Shown here: piece after piece, positions 23,821 to 32,074 of the stretch | Layout of the letters: the number at the start of each line of letters is the position of its first letter | Position numbering within the stretch: position 1 is the first letter of the stretch | Source of the DNA: Gaiella occulta | Lineage (GTDB): Bacteria > Actinomycetota > Thermoleophilia > Gaiellales > Gaiellaceae | Direction: 5' to 3' | DNA: 64,000 nt | NCBI RefSeq assembly: GCF_003351045.1 | Contig: NZ_QQZY01000002.1 | Location: forward strand, 1 to 64,000 | Program-made: the position numbers and the translations under genes | Notes under the pieces: model-generated | Database searches by the model: none | What the model was told of the DNA's origin: nothing | The model's input: only the letters and a program-made list of their open reading frames with translations

Positions 23821-25701
23821 ATGGCAGGAAGCTGGACGATCGCGCCGGTCGCGCTGGACGAGGTCGCCCGCCTGGCCTCCGAGCTCGGCGTGTCGGAGAC
23901 GCTGGCGGCGGTGCTCGTGCGTCGCGGCTTCGGCGATCCGGGCGACGCGCGTGCGTTCCTCGAGCCGGAGGGCGTCTGCCACGACCCGCTGCTGCTCGGG
24001 GACATGGAGGCCGCGGTGAGCCGCCTGCGGCAGGCGCTGGAGCGTGGCGAGCGCATCTGCGTGCACGGCGACTACGACGTCGACGGGATCTGCGCCACGG
24101 CGCTCGCCGTGCTGACGCTGCGCGAGCTCGGCGCCGACGTCCGCTGGCACCTGCCGAGCCGGTTCGAAGAGGGATACGGCGTCTCGCGCGCCACGATCGC
24201 CCGCCTCGCCGACGAGGGCGTCGACCTCGTCCTCACCGTCGACTGCGGCATCACCGCGGTGGCAGAGGTGGCCGACGCCGCCGCCCGCGGGCTCGACGTG
24301 ATCGTCAGCGACCACCACCGGCCCGGCGACAACCTGCCTGCCTGCCCGATCGTCGCGACCCGGCCCTCCGCGTATCCGTTCCCCGAGCTGTGCGGCACAG
24401 GTGTCGTCCACAAGCTCGCGCAGGCCCTGCTCGGGCCCGGTCACGCGGCGCTCGCGCGGCACCTCGACCTCGTCGCGCTCGCGACGATCGCCGACGTGGT
24501 GCCGCTCGTGGACGAGAACCGCGCGCTCGCGACGGCCGGCCTGAGGACCCTCGCGCGCACGCAGAAGCCGGGCCTGCAGGCGCTCATGCGCGCCGCCCGG
24601 GTCGATCCGGCGACGATCGACGCGACCGCGGTCGGGTTCAGGCTCGCGCCGCGCATCAACGCCGCCGGCCGTCTCGGGCGTCCCGACGTCGCCCTCCACC
24701 TCGTGCTCACCGACGACCGGCGCGAGGCGGACCTGCTCGCCGCCGAGCTGGAGACGCTCAACCGCGACCGCCAGGCGGTCGAGGACAGGATTCTGCGCCA
24801 GGCGATCGCGCAGGTGGAGAGCTGGCCGGACGAGAAGCGCCGGCAGCGCGGGTACGTCCTCTGGGGCGAGGACTGGCACGAAGGAGTGATCGGCATCGTC
24901 GCCTCGCGGCTCGTCGAGCGCTTCGGCCGGCCGATCGTGATGATCGCGGGCGGCGGCGAGGAGTGGAAGGGATCGGGCCGCTCGATCTCGCGCTTCGACC
25001 TCCACGGCGCTCTTGCCGCCTGCGCCGGGCTGCTCGAGCGCTTCGGTGGGCACCGTGCCGCCGCCGGCCTCTCCATCAGGCCCGAGCAGGTCGGGCCGTT
25101 CGCGGAAGCGTTCTCCGCGCACGCCGACGCCGAGCTCGCCGATGCCGATCTCGAGCCGGTCACCCGGGTCGACGCCGTCGTCCCCGCCTCCGCCCTCACC
25201 CTCGACCTCGCACGCGAGCTCGACCGGCTCGCGCCGTTCGGCCTCGGGAACCCCGACGTCATGCTCCTCGTGGCGAGCTGCGAGGCCGTCGACGCCGCCA
25301 CCGTCGGCGAGGGCAGGCACCTCCGCTTCCGCGTGCGCCAGCACGGGCGCGACGGCGGCAGCGCGATCGCATTCGGCTTCGGCGCCCAGCTCGACCGCAT
25401 ACAGGGCGATGCCCGCTACGACCTCGCCTTCCGCCTCAAGGAGAACCGGTGGAACGGCACCTCGGCGCCCCAGCTCGTCGTGCGACGTGTGTTCGACGCG
25501 CCTTCCGCCTACGAGGAGCTGCGCGCCTGGCTCGCCTCGATGTGGCGGGCCGGCGAGGCCGCGTGGACGCCGGAAGCACGCCGTATCTTCGCCGAGCTCG
25601 ACCTCGCCTCCGCGCCGGGCAGGCGCGAGCTGCTCGAGTCCGAGACGTTCCGGGCGCTCCTCGCCCACGGGGCGCCGCTGACGCTGCCCCGGGCCGCCTG
25701 A
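23821..25701 (+). CDS. recJ: Single-stranded-DNA-specific exonuclease RecJ
   Basis: This 626-residue 5'-3' ssDNA exonuclease works in recombination and mismatch repair. The DHH phosphoesterase motifs are intact: HGDYDVDG (82-89), TVDCGIT and SDHHRPGD (163-170). The DHHA1 motif GGHRAAAGL and a C-terminal OB-like domain follow. ATG 23821 follows TATCGT (23808-23813) at 8 bases, a leaderless arrangement. Length is close to the family norm. Confidence 0.95.
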   Translation: MAGSWTIAPVALDEVARLASELGVSETLAAVLVRRGFGDPGDARAFLEPEGVCHDPLLLGDMEAAVSRLRQALERGERICVHGDYDVDGICATALAVLTLRELGADVRWHLPSRFEEGYGVSRATIARLADEGVDLVLTVDCGITAVAEVADAAARGLDVIVSDHHRPGDNLPACPIVATRPSAYPFPELCGTGVVHKLAQALLGPGHAALARHLDLVALATIADVVPLVDENRALATAGLRTLARTQKPGLQALMRAARVDPATIDATAVGFRLAPRINAAGRLGRPDVALHLVLTDDRREADLLAAELETLNRDRQAVEDRILRQAIAQVESWPDEKRRQRGYVLWGEDWHEGVIGIVASRLVERFGRPIVMIAGGGEEWKGSGRSISRFDLHGALAACAGLLERFGGHRAAAGLSIRPEQVGPFAEAFSAHADAELADADLEPVTRVDAVVPASALTLDLARELDRLAPFGLGNPDVMLLVASCEAVDAATVGEGRHLRFRVRQHGRDGGSAIAFGFGAQLDRIQGDARYDLAFRLKENRWNGTSAPQLVVRRVFDAPSAYEELRAWLASMWRAGEAAWTPEARRIFAELDLASAPGRRELLESETFRALLAHGAPLTLPRAA

Positions 25702-25865
25702 CGGGCCGCTCGCCGCAGGCTACCGGGACGGCCGCGCCGCGCGCGCTCGAGCTCGAGCAGCAGGCGGAGGACGCGACGGTGCTCGAGATAGCGTCGGACG
25801 GCGCGCATCGGCCCTCCGTGCTTCGGCATCCCGGCACGGGCTCCTGTCCCCCGAAGTGCGCTGAG

Positions 25866-25871
25866 TACACT
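25866..25871 (+). promoter_or_regulatory. -10 box of the rel gene, leaderless spacing
   Basis: TACACT ends 7 bases before ATG 25878 with no Shine-Dalgarno in between. Confidence 0.55.
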
Positions 25872-25877
25872 GACACC

Positions 25878-28082
25878 ATGACCGTCGTCGACGCGGATCG
25901 CCATCACGAGGACCTCGTCGGCGAGCTGATCGCGAGCGTCGAGACGTACAACCCCGGCGTCGACCGCGATCTCATCCGGCGCGCCTTCGAGTACGCCGAG
26001 CGGGCGCACCGGGGGCAGGTGCGCCGCTCCGGCGAGGGCTTCATCAACCATCCGTGGGGCGTCGCGCAGATCTGCGCCGAGCTGCATCTCGACGAGCAGA
26101 CGATCGCCGCCGCGCTGCTGCACGACGTCGTCGAGGACACCGCCACCGGGCTCGACGATCTGCGCGCGGAGTTCGGGCCGGAGATCGCCCAGCTCGTCGA
26201 GGGCGTCACGAAGCTGACCCGTATCACGTTCCAGAGCCGCGAGCAGGCGGAGGCGGAGAACTACCGCAAGATGATCGTGGCGATGGCGCAGGACGTGCGC
26301 GTGATCCTGATCAAGCTCGCGGATCGCCTCCACAACATGCGCACGATCGAATACCTCGGCAAGCAGAAGCAGGTGCAGAAGGCGAAGGAGACGCTCGAGG
26401 TCTACGCGCCGCTCGCGCACCGCCTCGGCATCCACGCCGTCAAGTGGGAGCTCGAGGACCTGTCGTTCGGGATCCTGCACCCGCGCAAGTACGCCGAGAT
26501 CAAGGCGATGGTGGCCGACCGGCGCGCCGACCGCGAGGCGCAGGTGGAGCGCGCCGCACAGCAGCTGCAGTCGGAGCTCGAGAAGACCGACATCCCGGCG
26601 GACATCTCCGGCCGCGCGAAGCACTTCTACTCCATCTACGACAAGATGGCGAAGAAGGGTCGCGAGTTCAACGAGATCTACGACCTCACCGCGATGCGCG
26701 TGATCGTGGAGCGTGGCGGAGACGAGGGCACGCGCGACTGCTACGGCGCGCTCGGGATCATCCACTCGCTGTGGAAGCCGATGCCCGGCCGGTTCAAGGA
26801 CTTCGTCGCGATGCCGAAGCTGAACCGCTACCGGTCGCTGCACACGACCGTGATCGGGCCGAACGGCACGCCGCTCGAGATCCAGGTGCGCACGCGGGAG
26901 ATGCACGAGGAGGCCGAGTACGGCATCGCCGCCCACTGGCTCTACAAGCGCGGCCGTGCCGCGAAGGGCGACGACGAGTGGGTGGCATGGGTGAAGACGC
27001 TGATGGACTGGCAGGGCGAGGAGCAGGACGCCGCCGAGTACATGAAGACGCTCCGCACCGACCTCTTCGACGACGAGGTGTACGTGTTCACGCCGAAGGG
27101 AGAGGTGAAGACGCTCCCGTCGGGCGGCACGCCGATCGACTTCGCCTACGCCGTGCACACCGACGTCGGCCACAAGACGGTCGGCGCCAAGGTGAACGGG
27201 CGCATCGTGCCGCTCCACTACAAGCTCAAGAACGGCGACTTCGTCGAGATCCTCACCTCGAAGTCGGGTCGCGGCCCGTCCCGCGACTGGATGTCGCTCG
27301 CCGCCTCCTCGCGGGCGCGCAGCAGGATCCGCCAGTGGTTCCAGCGGGAGACGAAGGGCGAGACGGAGGCGAAGGGCCGCGAGGCGCTCGATCAGGCCCT
27401 GAAGGCGCAGAACCTCCCTTACCGGAAGCTGCAGGGCTCCGCCGTGCTCGCACAGGTGATACGCGACCTCGGGTTCAAGAAGGCCGAGGACTTCTACCTC
27501 GCCGTCGGCTCCGGCAAGCTCGGCACCGGCCAGGTCGTGAACAAGGTGCTGCAGCGCCTGAAGACGGAAGAGGTGGCCGAGGAGCCGGCCGTCACGCTCA
27601 AGCCGGCGAAGGCCCGCTCGACGGTCGCGGGCGACAGCCTCGGCATCGTCGTGCAGGGAGTCCAGGACGTGCTCGTGCGGCTCGCCAAGTGCTGCACCCC
27701 GGTGCCGGGCGACGAGATCCTCGGCTACATCTCGCTCGGGCGCGGGATCACGATCCACCGCGCCGACTGCCCGAACGTGAAGGCGCTGATGCGCAACCCG
27801 GAGCGGTTCACGCCCGTCGAGTGGGAGGGCAGCGCGAAGACGAGCTTCCGCGTCCAGATCGCGGTGGAGGCGTGGGATCGCGCGCGGCTGCTCGAGGACG
27901 TGGCCCGCACCTTCTCCGAGCACGGCGCCAACATCGTCGCCTACGGGGGCACCGTCGAGGACGGGATGGCGAAGAACTGGTACGCGGCCGAGCTCGGCGA
28001 CGTCAACGACCTGCGCTCGCTGCTGTCGGCGCTGCGGCATCTGGACGCGGTGTTCGACGCCTACCGCGTGACGCCGAACTGA
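25878..28082 (+). CDS. rel: Bifunctional (p)ppGpp synthetase/hydrolase, RelA/SpoT family
   Basis: This 734-residue protein controls the stringent response. The N-terminal HD hydrolase is intact (SGEGFINHP, LLHDVVEDT with His82/Asp83). The synthetase domain has KDFVAMPKLNRYRSLHTT and EIQVRTREMHEEAEYGIAAHW. A TGS domain (YVFTPKGEVKTLPSGGTPID), a Zn-finger-like CCTPVPGDEI stretch and a C-terminal ACT domain follow. It is therefore the single bifunctional enzyme typical of actinobacteria. The start follows TACACT by 7 bases. Confidence 0.97.
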   Translation: MTVVDADRHHEDLVGELIASVETYNPGVDRDLIRRAFEYAERAHRGQVRRSGEGFINHPWGVAQICAELHLDEQTIAAALLHDVVEDTATGLDDLRAEFGPEIAQLVEGVTKLTRITFQSREQAEAENYRKMIVAMAQDVRVILIKLADRLHNMRTIEYLGKQKQVQKAKETLEVYAPLAHRLGIHAVKWELEDLSFGILHPRKYAEIKAMVADRRADREAQVERAAQQLQSELEKTDIPADISGRAKHFYSIYDKMAKKGREFNEIYDLTAMRVIVERGGDEGTRDCYGALGIIHSLWKPMPGRFKDFVAMPKLNRYRSLHTTVIGPNGTPLEIQVRTREMHEEAEYGIAAHWLYKRGRAAKGDDEWVAWVKTLMDWQGEEQDAAEYMKTLRTDLFDDEVYVFTPKGEVKTLPSGGTPIDFAYAVHTDVGHKTVGAKVNGRIVPLHYKLKNGDFVEILTSKSGRGPSRDWMSLAASSRARSRIRQWFQRETKGETEAKGREALDQALKAQNLPYRKLQGSAVLAQVIRDLGFKKAEDFYLAVGSGKLGTGQVVNKVLQRLKTEEVAEEPAVTLKPAKARSTVAGDSLGIVVQGVQDVLVRLAKCCTPVPGDEILGYISLGRGITIHRADCPNVKALMRNPERFTPVEWEGSAKTSFRVQIAVEAWDRARLLEDVARTFSEHGANIVAYGGTVEDGMAKNWYAAELGDVNDLRSLLSALRHLDAVFDAYRVTPN

Positions 28083-28198
28083 TCCAGGCGCAGCCGGCCG
28101 CCCGCGCCGCCGCGCACGGGTGGCGCGTCCCCTCGAACGAGGGATTGCACCCTCCGTACGGGTGAGTAGAACCTGAGCAGGGGGAGGGGAGAGCCGCA

Positions 28199-28225
28199 GC
28201 GACCGTCCGTCAGCCGGGCGGTCGC
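28199..28225. terminator. Hairpin between convergent rel and GAF genes
   Basis: The arms 28199-28209 and 28215-28225 pair over 11 bases with one T-G wobble and a 5-base loop (TCAGC). It lies in the 201-base convergent gap, which otherwise shows only short weak stems around 28125-28160. Confidence 0.6.
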
Positions 28226-28283
28226 GCGGTGTGTCGGCCGGCTGTCGCGCGCGCTGCGGCTGCGCGCGGCGGCCCGCACGGCC

Positions 28284-28625
28284 TCAGGGCTCCCAGGCCT
28301 CGCCGCCGGTGTCCCAGCCGAGCAGCACGTGCGCCGACACGAGCCCGGCTACGCGCCGCAGGAAGGCCTCGCCGGCACTGCCGTCGACCGCGAGCTCGCC
28401 GACCCGCGTGCCCTGGTAGTCGACCGGGACGCGCAGGCGGCGCCTCTCGTCGGGGACGCCCGCCTCGGGGCCGAGCGACAGCTCGCCGTTCTCGAGGAAC
28501 AGCACGCCGGCCCAGCTGATGCCGTCCTCGCGCGCGAGCTCCGCCACCACGGCGCGCAGGACGTCGTCGGCGTCGCCACCGCGGTCGAGGATGCGGTCGA
28601 TCGCCTCGAGCGCCCGCGTGCTCAT
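28284..28625 (-). CDS. GAF-domain protein
   Basis: This 113-residue protein is essentially one GAF domain: LEAIDRILDRGGDADDVLRA, ISWAGVLFLENGELSLGP, RVPVDYQGTRVGELAVDG and a final helix. GAF domains bind small molecules or sense redox state (as in free methionine-(R)-sulfoxide reductase). The catalytic Cys residues of the latter are absent, so it is probably a sensor. ATG 28625 overlaps the upstream thioesterase stop by four bases. Confidence 0.78.
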   Translation of the reverse strand: MSTRALEAIDRILDRGGDADDVLRAVVAELAREDGISWAGVLFLENGELSLGPEAGVPDERRRLRVPVDYQGTRVGELAVDGSAGEAFLRRVAGLVSAHVLLGWDTGGEAWEP

Positions 28626-29080
28626 TCCGCCAGATCGACCCCCTCGAAGGCGCGGATCGGCGCGCGCGCGCTCTCCGGGATCGGCGTCGGACGCCGCGCC
28701 ACCGGGTCGACGAGCACGAGCGTCTGCGTCGCGGTCACCATCAGCACGTCGTCCGGCAGCCGGTACGCGGCGCAGTCGTAGGTGACGCTCGTGTGTCCGA
28801 GCCTGCTGATGCGCACGAAGCACTCCAGCAGATCGTCGAAACGTGCCGGCGCGTGGTACTCGACGGCGGAGGCCCGCATCACGAACTCGGCTCCCGCGAC
28901 CGAGAGCGTGCCGAGGTGCCGGTGGTACTCGGTGCGGGCGTGGTCGAAGTAGGGCAGGTAGCGCCCGTAGTAGACGACGCCCTGCGCGTCGGTGTCGGAG
29001 AACCACACGCGCGTGAGCGCCGAGTACTTGAACGGCGGCCGCCGTCCGCTGACCCGCCCGAGCTCGGGTGCGCCGCCCAT
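28622..29080 (-). CDS. Acyl-CoA thioesterase, 4HBT hot-dog family
   Basis: This 152-residue hot-dog fold protein has the 4-hydroxybenzoyl-CoA-thioesterase signature SDTDAQGVVYYGRYLPYFDH (28-47), with the catalytic Asp in DTDAQG. Such enzymes hydrolyse short or aromatic acyl-CoA. Start one base after the phosphomannomutase stop and a 4-base overlap with the GAF gene define a minus-strand operon. The functional link among its members is unclear. Confidence 0.85.
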   Translation of the reverse strand: MGGAPELGRVSGRRPPFKYSALTRVWFSDTDAQGVVYYGRYLPYFDHARTEYHRHLGTLSVAGAEFVMRASAVEYHAPARFDDLLECFVRISRLGHTSVTYDCAAYRLPDDVLMVTATQTLVLVDPVARRPTPIPESARAPIRAFEGVDLAE

Positions 29081-29081
29081 G

Positions 29082-30428
29082 TCAGCCGCGGATCAGCGCC
29101 ACGAGCTCGTCGCGCTTCTCCACCATCTTCCGCTCGGACAGCGCCTCGAGGTTGAGTCGCAGCAGCGGCTCGGTGTTCGAGGGCCGCACGTTGAAGTGCC
29201 AGTCGTCGAAGTCGACGGAGATGCCGTCCAGATGCGAGATGCGACCTCCCTGCGAGGCATAGCGCTCCTTGATCTCCTGCAGCTTCAGCGCCACGTCCGC
29301 CACCGGCGTGTTGATCTCGCCGGTGATGAAGTACTGCGAGCGCAACGGCGCCAGGATCTCGGACAGCTTCGCGCGCCCGCGCGAGACGAGCTCGAGCATG
29401 AGCAGGAACGGCACCACGCCCGTGTCGGCCTGGGTGAAGTCGCGGAAGTAGTAGTGGGCGGACACCTCGCCTGCGAAGACGGCGTTCTCCTTGCGCATCC
29501 GGTGCTTGATGAACGCGTGGCCGACCCGGTTGACGAGCGCCGTGCCGCCTGCGGCGGCGATCGTGCGCGGCACCGCCCAGCTCGCGCGGACGTCGTAGAG
29601 CACGGTGCCGCCCGGGTTCTTCGCGAGCACGCTCTCGGCCAGCAACGCCGTGACGAAGTCACCCGGAATGAACTCCCCCGTGTCGTCCACGAAGAAGCAG
29701 CGGTCGGCGTCCCCGTCGTAGGCGACGCCGAGATCGGCTTCCTCGCAGCGTGTCCTCTCGACGATGAAGGCGCGGTTCTCGGGCAAAAGCGGGTTCGGCT
29801 CGTGATTGGGGAACGCACCGTCGGGCTCGAAGAAGCACCGCACCACGTCGAGCTGGGGCAGGCGCTCGAGCACGGGGGGCAGCATCGCGCCGGCCATGCC
29901 GTTCGCCGCGTCGATGACGACGCGCAGCGGCCTGATCGCGTCGACGTCGACGAACGAGAGCACCTTGTCGACGAACCCGGGCCACACGTCCTCCGTGCGG
30001 ATCTCGCCCCGGCGCGACACCGGGCCGAAGCCCGCCTGGGCGCGGCCGCGGATGTCGTCGAGGCCCGAGTCGCCGCCCACGGGAAGGGCGCCGCGGCGCA
30101 CGATCTTCATCCCGGTGTACTGCTTCGGGTTGTGGGAGGCCGTCACGCAGATGCCGCCCTCGAGCCCGAGCTCGCCGACGGCGTAGTAGACCATCTCGGT
30201 GCCGACCATGCCGATGTCGAGCACGTCGGCGCCGCCGTCGGCGGCGCCTTCGATCACCGCGGCGGCCATGGCCGGCGCGGACAGGCGCATGTCCCGCCCG
30301 ACGGCGATCGCGCGCGGCTCGAAGTGCTCGACGTAGGCGCGCCCGATCGCGTAGGCGCCCTCCTCGTCGAGCTCGGAGCCGTAGAGGCCGCGCACGTCGT
30401 ACGCCTTGAAGACCCTGGGGTCGAGCAT
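29082..30428 (-). CDS. manB: Phosphomannomutase/phosphoglucomutase
   Basis: This 448-residue alpha-D-phosphohexomutase interconverts hexose 1- and 6-phosphates for glycan precursors. The phosphoserine loop TASHNPKQYTGMK, metal loop DGDADRC, sugar loop GEVSAHYYF and phosphate loop RPSNTEPLLRLN are all intact. ATG 30428 was chosen because the PRVFKAYDVRG start follows directly. TAGCAT lies 8 bases upstream inside the 49-base repeat copy B. The sugar specificity (Man or Glc) is not decided by the sequence. Confidence 0.93.
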   Translation of the reverse strand: MLDPRVFKAYDVRGLYGSELDEEGAYAIGRAYVEHFEPRAIAVGRDMRLSAPAMAAAVIEGAADGGADVLDIGMVGTEMVYYAVGELGLEGGICVTASHNPKQYTGMKIVRRGALPVGGDSGLDDIRGRAQAGFGPVSRRGEIRTEDVWPGFVDKVLSFVDVDAIRPLRVVIDAANGMAGAMLPPVLERLPQLDVVRCFFEPDGAFPNHEPNPLLPENRAFIVERTRCEEADLGVAYDGDADRCFFVDDTGEFIPGDFVTALLAESVLAKNPGGTVLYDVRASWAVPRTIAAAGGTALVNRVGHAFIKHRMRKENAVFAGEVSAHYYFRDFTQADTGVVPFLLMLELVSRGRAKLSEILAPLRSQYFITGEINTPVADVALKLQEIKERYASQGGRISHLDGISVDFDDWHFNVRPSNTEPLLRLNLEALSERKMVEKRDELVALIRG

Positions 30429-30433
30429 GGGCA

Positions 30434-30482
30434 CGATGCTAGCCCGGATCTTCCACCCGGCGCGGGCGCTACATCCCGCCCG
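30434..30482 (-). repeat. Upstream repeat element, copy B
   Basis: Matches copy A (3921-3969) at 40 of 49 positions in the same orientation to its gene. It contains the -10 TAGCAT (30441-30436 on the minus strand) used by the phosphomannomutase gene, plus a conserved GC-rich block where the -35 region should be. Confidence 0.55.
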
Positions 30483-30513
30483 GCCCGCTGTCACGCCGGC
30501 GGAGCTGTCCCGG

Positions 30514-31329
30514 CTACCCGGCGAGCACGACCCGGATCGCCTGGCTCGACGCCTCGTCCGGCGACTCCGAGATCACCGTCGCAGGGCGGTCGAAGCGATC
30601 GAGCGCCGCGCGCAGCGGCTCCGCCCGTAACGTTCCCTCGCCGTAGGGCAGGTGGTGCTTCTCGTTGCGGTTCGCATAGGCGATGTCCGAGAAGTGGATA
30701 TGGAACGGCGCGCCCGGCGCCAGCACCTCGTCGACCGCCTCCAGCGCGTCGGCGAACAGGGGGGCCTCGAGGTAGGCGCCGTCGCTCGTCGCATGCATGT
30801 GCGCGAAGTCGAGCACGGGCCGCACCCAGCCGGTGCGCCGGGAGATCTCGACGACGTCGTCGAGCGAGCCGAGGTCGCGCACCCGTCCCATCACCTCGAC
30901 GCCGAACGGCACCGCCCGCCCTTTGCCCTCGAGCCGCTCGCGCAGCGCGCCGAGCTGCTCGACGACCGACCGGATCGCGTCCTCGCGCGAGCGGCCGAGC
31001 AGGAAGCCGGGGTGGAACACGACCACCTCGGCGCCGCTCGCCGCGGCGATGCCGGCGCTGCGATCGAGCGCGCCGACGGCTGACGAGAACTTCTTCCCGC
31101 TCGCCTCCAGGTGGCCCATGAAGCCGAACAGCGGCGCGTGCAGCGACAGCGCCACGTCGCGGGCGCGTGCCGCCTCGCCGAGCCGCTCGGCCCACGGGTA
31201 GTCCATCCAGAAGCCGCCCTCGAAATCGATCTCGCATGCGTCGTAGCCGCGCGCGAGCAGCAGCTCGACCGCCGCCTCGGGGCTCTCGCGGTCGGGTATG
31301 CGGGCCGGACCGACGCGGATTCGTCCCAT
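30514..31329 (-). CDS. Endonuclease IV-like TIM-barrel protein (deoxyribonuclease IV family)
   Basis: This 271-residue protein has the AP-endonuclease family 2 fold with metal-ligand motifs in order: LHAPLFG (His), FHPGFLLG (His), FGVEVMGR (Glu), LDFAHMHA (Asp, His), FHIHFSDI (His, Asp) and VISESPD (Glu). Nfo enzymes cut DNA at abasic sites, while related proteins are sugar isomerases. All expected ligands are present, which supports a nuclease. ATG 31329 starts the conserved RIRVGPARIP strand. Upstream is TAGAGT at 9 bases. Confidence 0.8.
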   Translation of the reverse strand: MGRIRVGPARIPDRESPEAAVELLLARGYDACEIDFEGGFWMDYPWAERLGEAARARDVALSLHAPLFGFMGHLEASGKKFSSAVGALDRSAGIAAASGAEVVVFHPGFLLGRSREDAIRSVVEQLGALRERLEGKGRAVPFGVEVMGRVRDLGSLDDVVEISRRTGWVRPVLDFAHMHATSDGAYLEAPLFADALEAVDEVLAPGAPFHIHFSDIAYANRNEKHHLPYGEGTLRAEPLRAALDRFDRPATVISESPDEASSQAIRVVLAG

Positions 31330-31375
31330 TTGCGGGGACTCTATTCCGTCCGATCGCGTTCGTACGCTTTCCGCC

Positions 31376-31609
31376 ATGGAACGGCCGACCCGGATCGACC
31401 TGCTCGAGCTCGACATCGACCTGCGCCTCACCGACCTGTGGCGCGAGGCCGTGGACGTCGCCGAGTGGAACCTCGAGGTCGTGGCGGCGTTCATGCGCGC
31501 CGCCTACGGGAAGGGCTACTGCGACGCCTTCACCGAGGAGTCGCCGGGCTCGCTCTGCCACGACCACGGCTACGAGATCCCCGGCCGCGCCCGCGAGATC
31601 GCGCAGTAA
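31376..31609 (+). CDS. Small hypothetical protein
   Basis: This 77-residue acidic protein (RIDLLELDIDLRLTDLWREA, FMRAAYGKGYCDAFTEESPG, CHDHGYEIPGRAREI) has several His and Cys residues that might bind metal. No family is named. TACGCT (31363-31368) ends 8 bases before its ATG. It is divergent from the endonuclease-like gene and 54 bases before ccmE. Confidence 0.6.
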   Translation: MERPTRIDLLELDIDLRLTDLWREAVDVAEWNLEVVAAFMRAAYGKGYCDAFTEESPGSLCHDHGYEIPGRAREIAQ

Positions 31610-31663
31610 CGGCACCTCGGCGCATGCGGCGCAGGTGTCCACGCATGTGGGTAAGCTTGCGCC

Positions 31664-32074
31664 GTGACCAGGAAGCGCTCCCCGGCGCGTCTCGTCATCG
31701 CCCTTTCGATCGCGGCGGTGCTCGCCGTCTTCCTTCTCTACACGTCCATCGCGGGCGGCGGCACGCCGTCGCTGAAGCCGAGCCAGCTCGGATCGCAGAC
31801 GGGTGAGGTGTCGCTGTCCGGCCTCGTCGTCGGCCCCGTCACGGGCGACGCCCACGCGGCAGGCTTGCGCTTCCGCCTCAGGGACGTCGGGAGCAGCGCC
31901 AACGGCAAGACCGTCGCCGTGCTGTACACGGGATCGGTGCCCGACCTGTTCAAGGTCGGCCGCGTCCTCGTCGTCAGCGGGCGCTTCGAGAACGGCACCT
32001 TCGTCGCCAAGCGCGACTCGATGGTGACGAAGTGCCCGTCCAAGTACTCGGCCGCCAAGCCGGCGAACGGGTAG
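31664..32074 (+). CDS. ccmE: Cytochrome c-type biogenesis protein CcmE, CxxxY variant
   Basis: This 136-residue haem chaperone has one N-terminal membrane anchor (LVIALSIAAVLAVFLLYT) and an OB domain with VSLSGLVV, LRFRLRD, VLYTG.VPDLF and GRFENGTFVAKR. The usual haem-binding His is replaced: the motif is Cys124-x3-Tyr128 (KCPSKYSA). This is the CxxxY form known in archaea and some bacteria. GTG 31664 follows TAAGCT by 7 bases. It is directly joined to ccmF. Confidence 0.9.
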   Translation: MTRKRSPARLVIALSIAAVLAVFLLYTSIAGGGTPSLKPSQLGSQTGEVSLSGLVVGPVTGDAHAAGLRFRLRDVGSSANGKTVAVLYTGSVPDLFKVGRVLVVSGRFENGTFVAKRDSMVTKCPSKYSAAKPANG

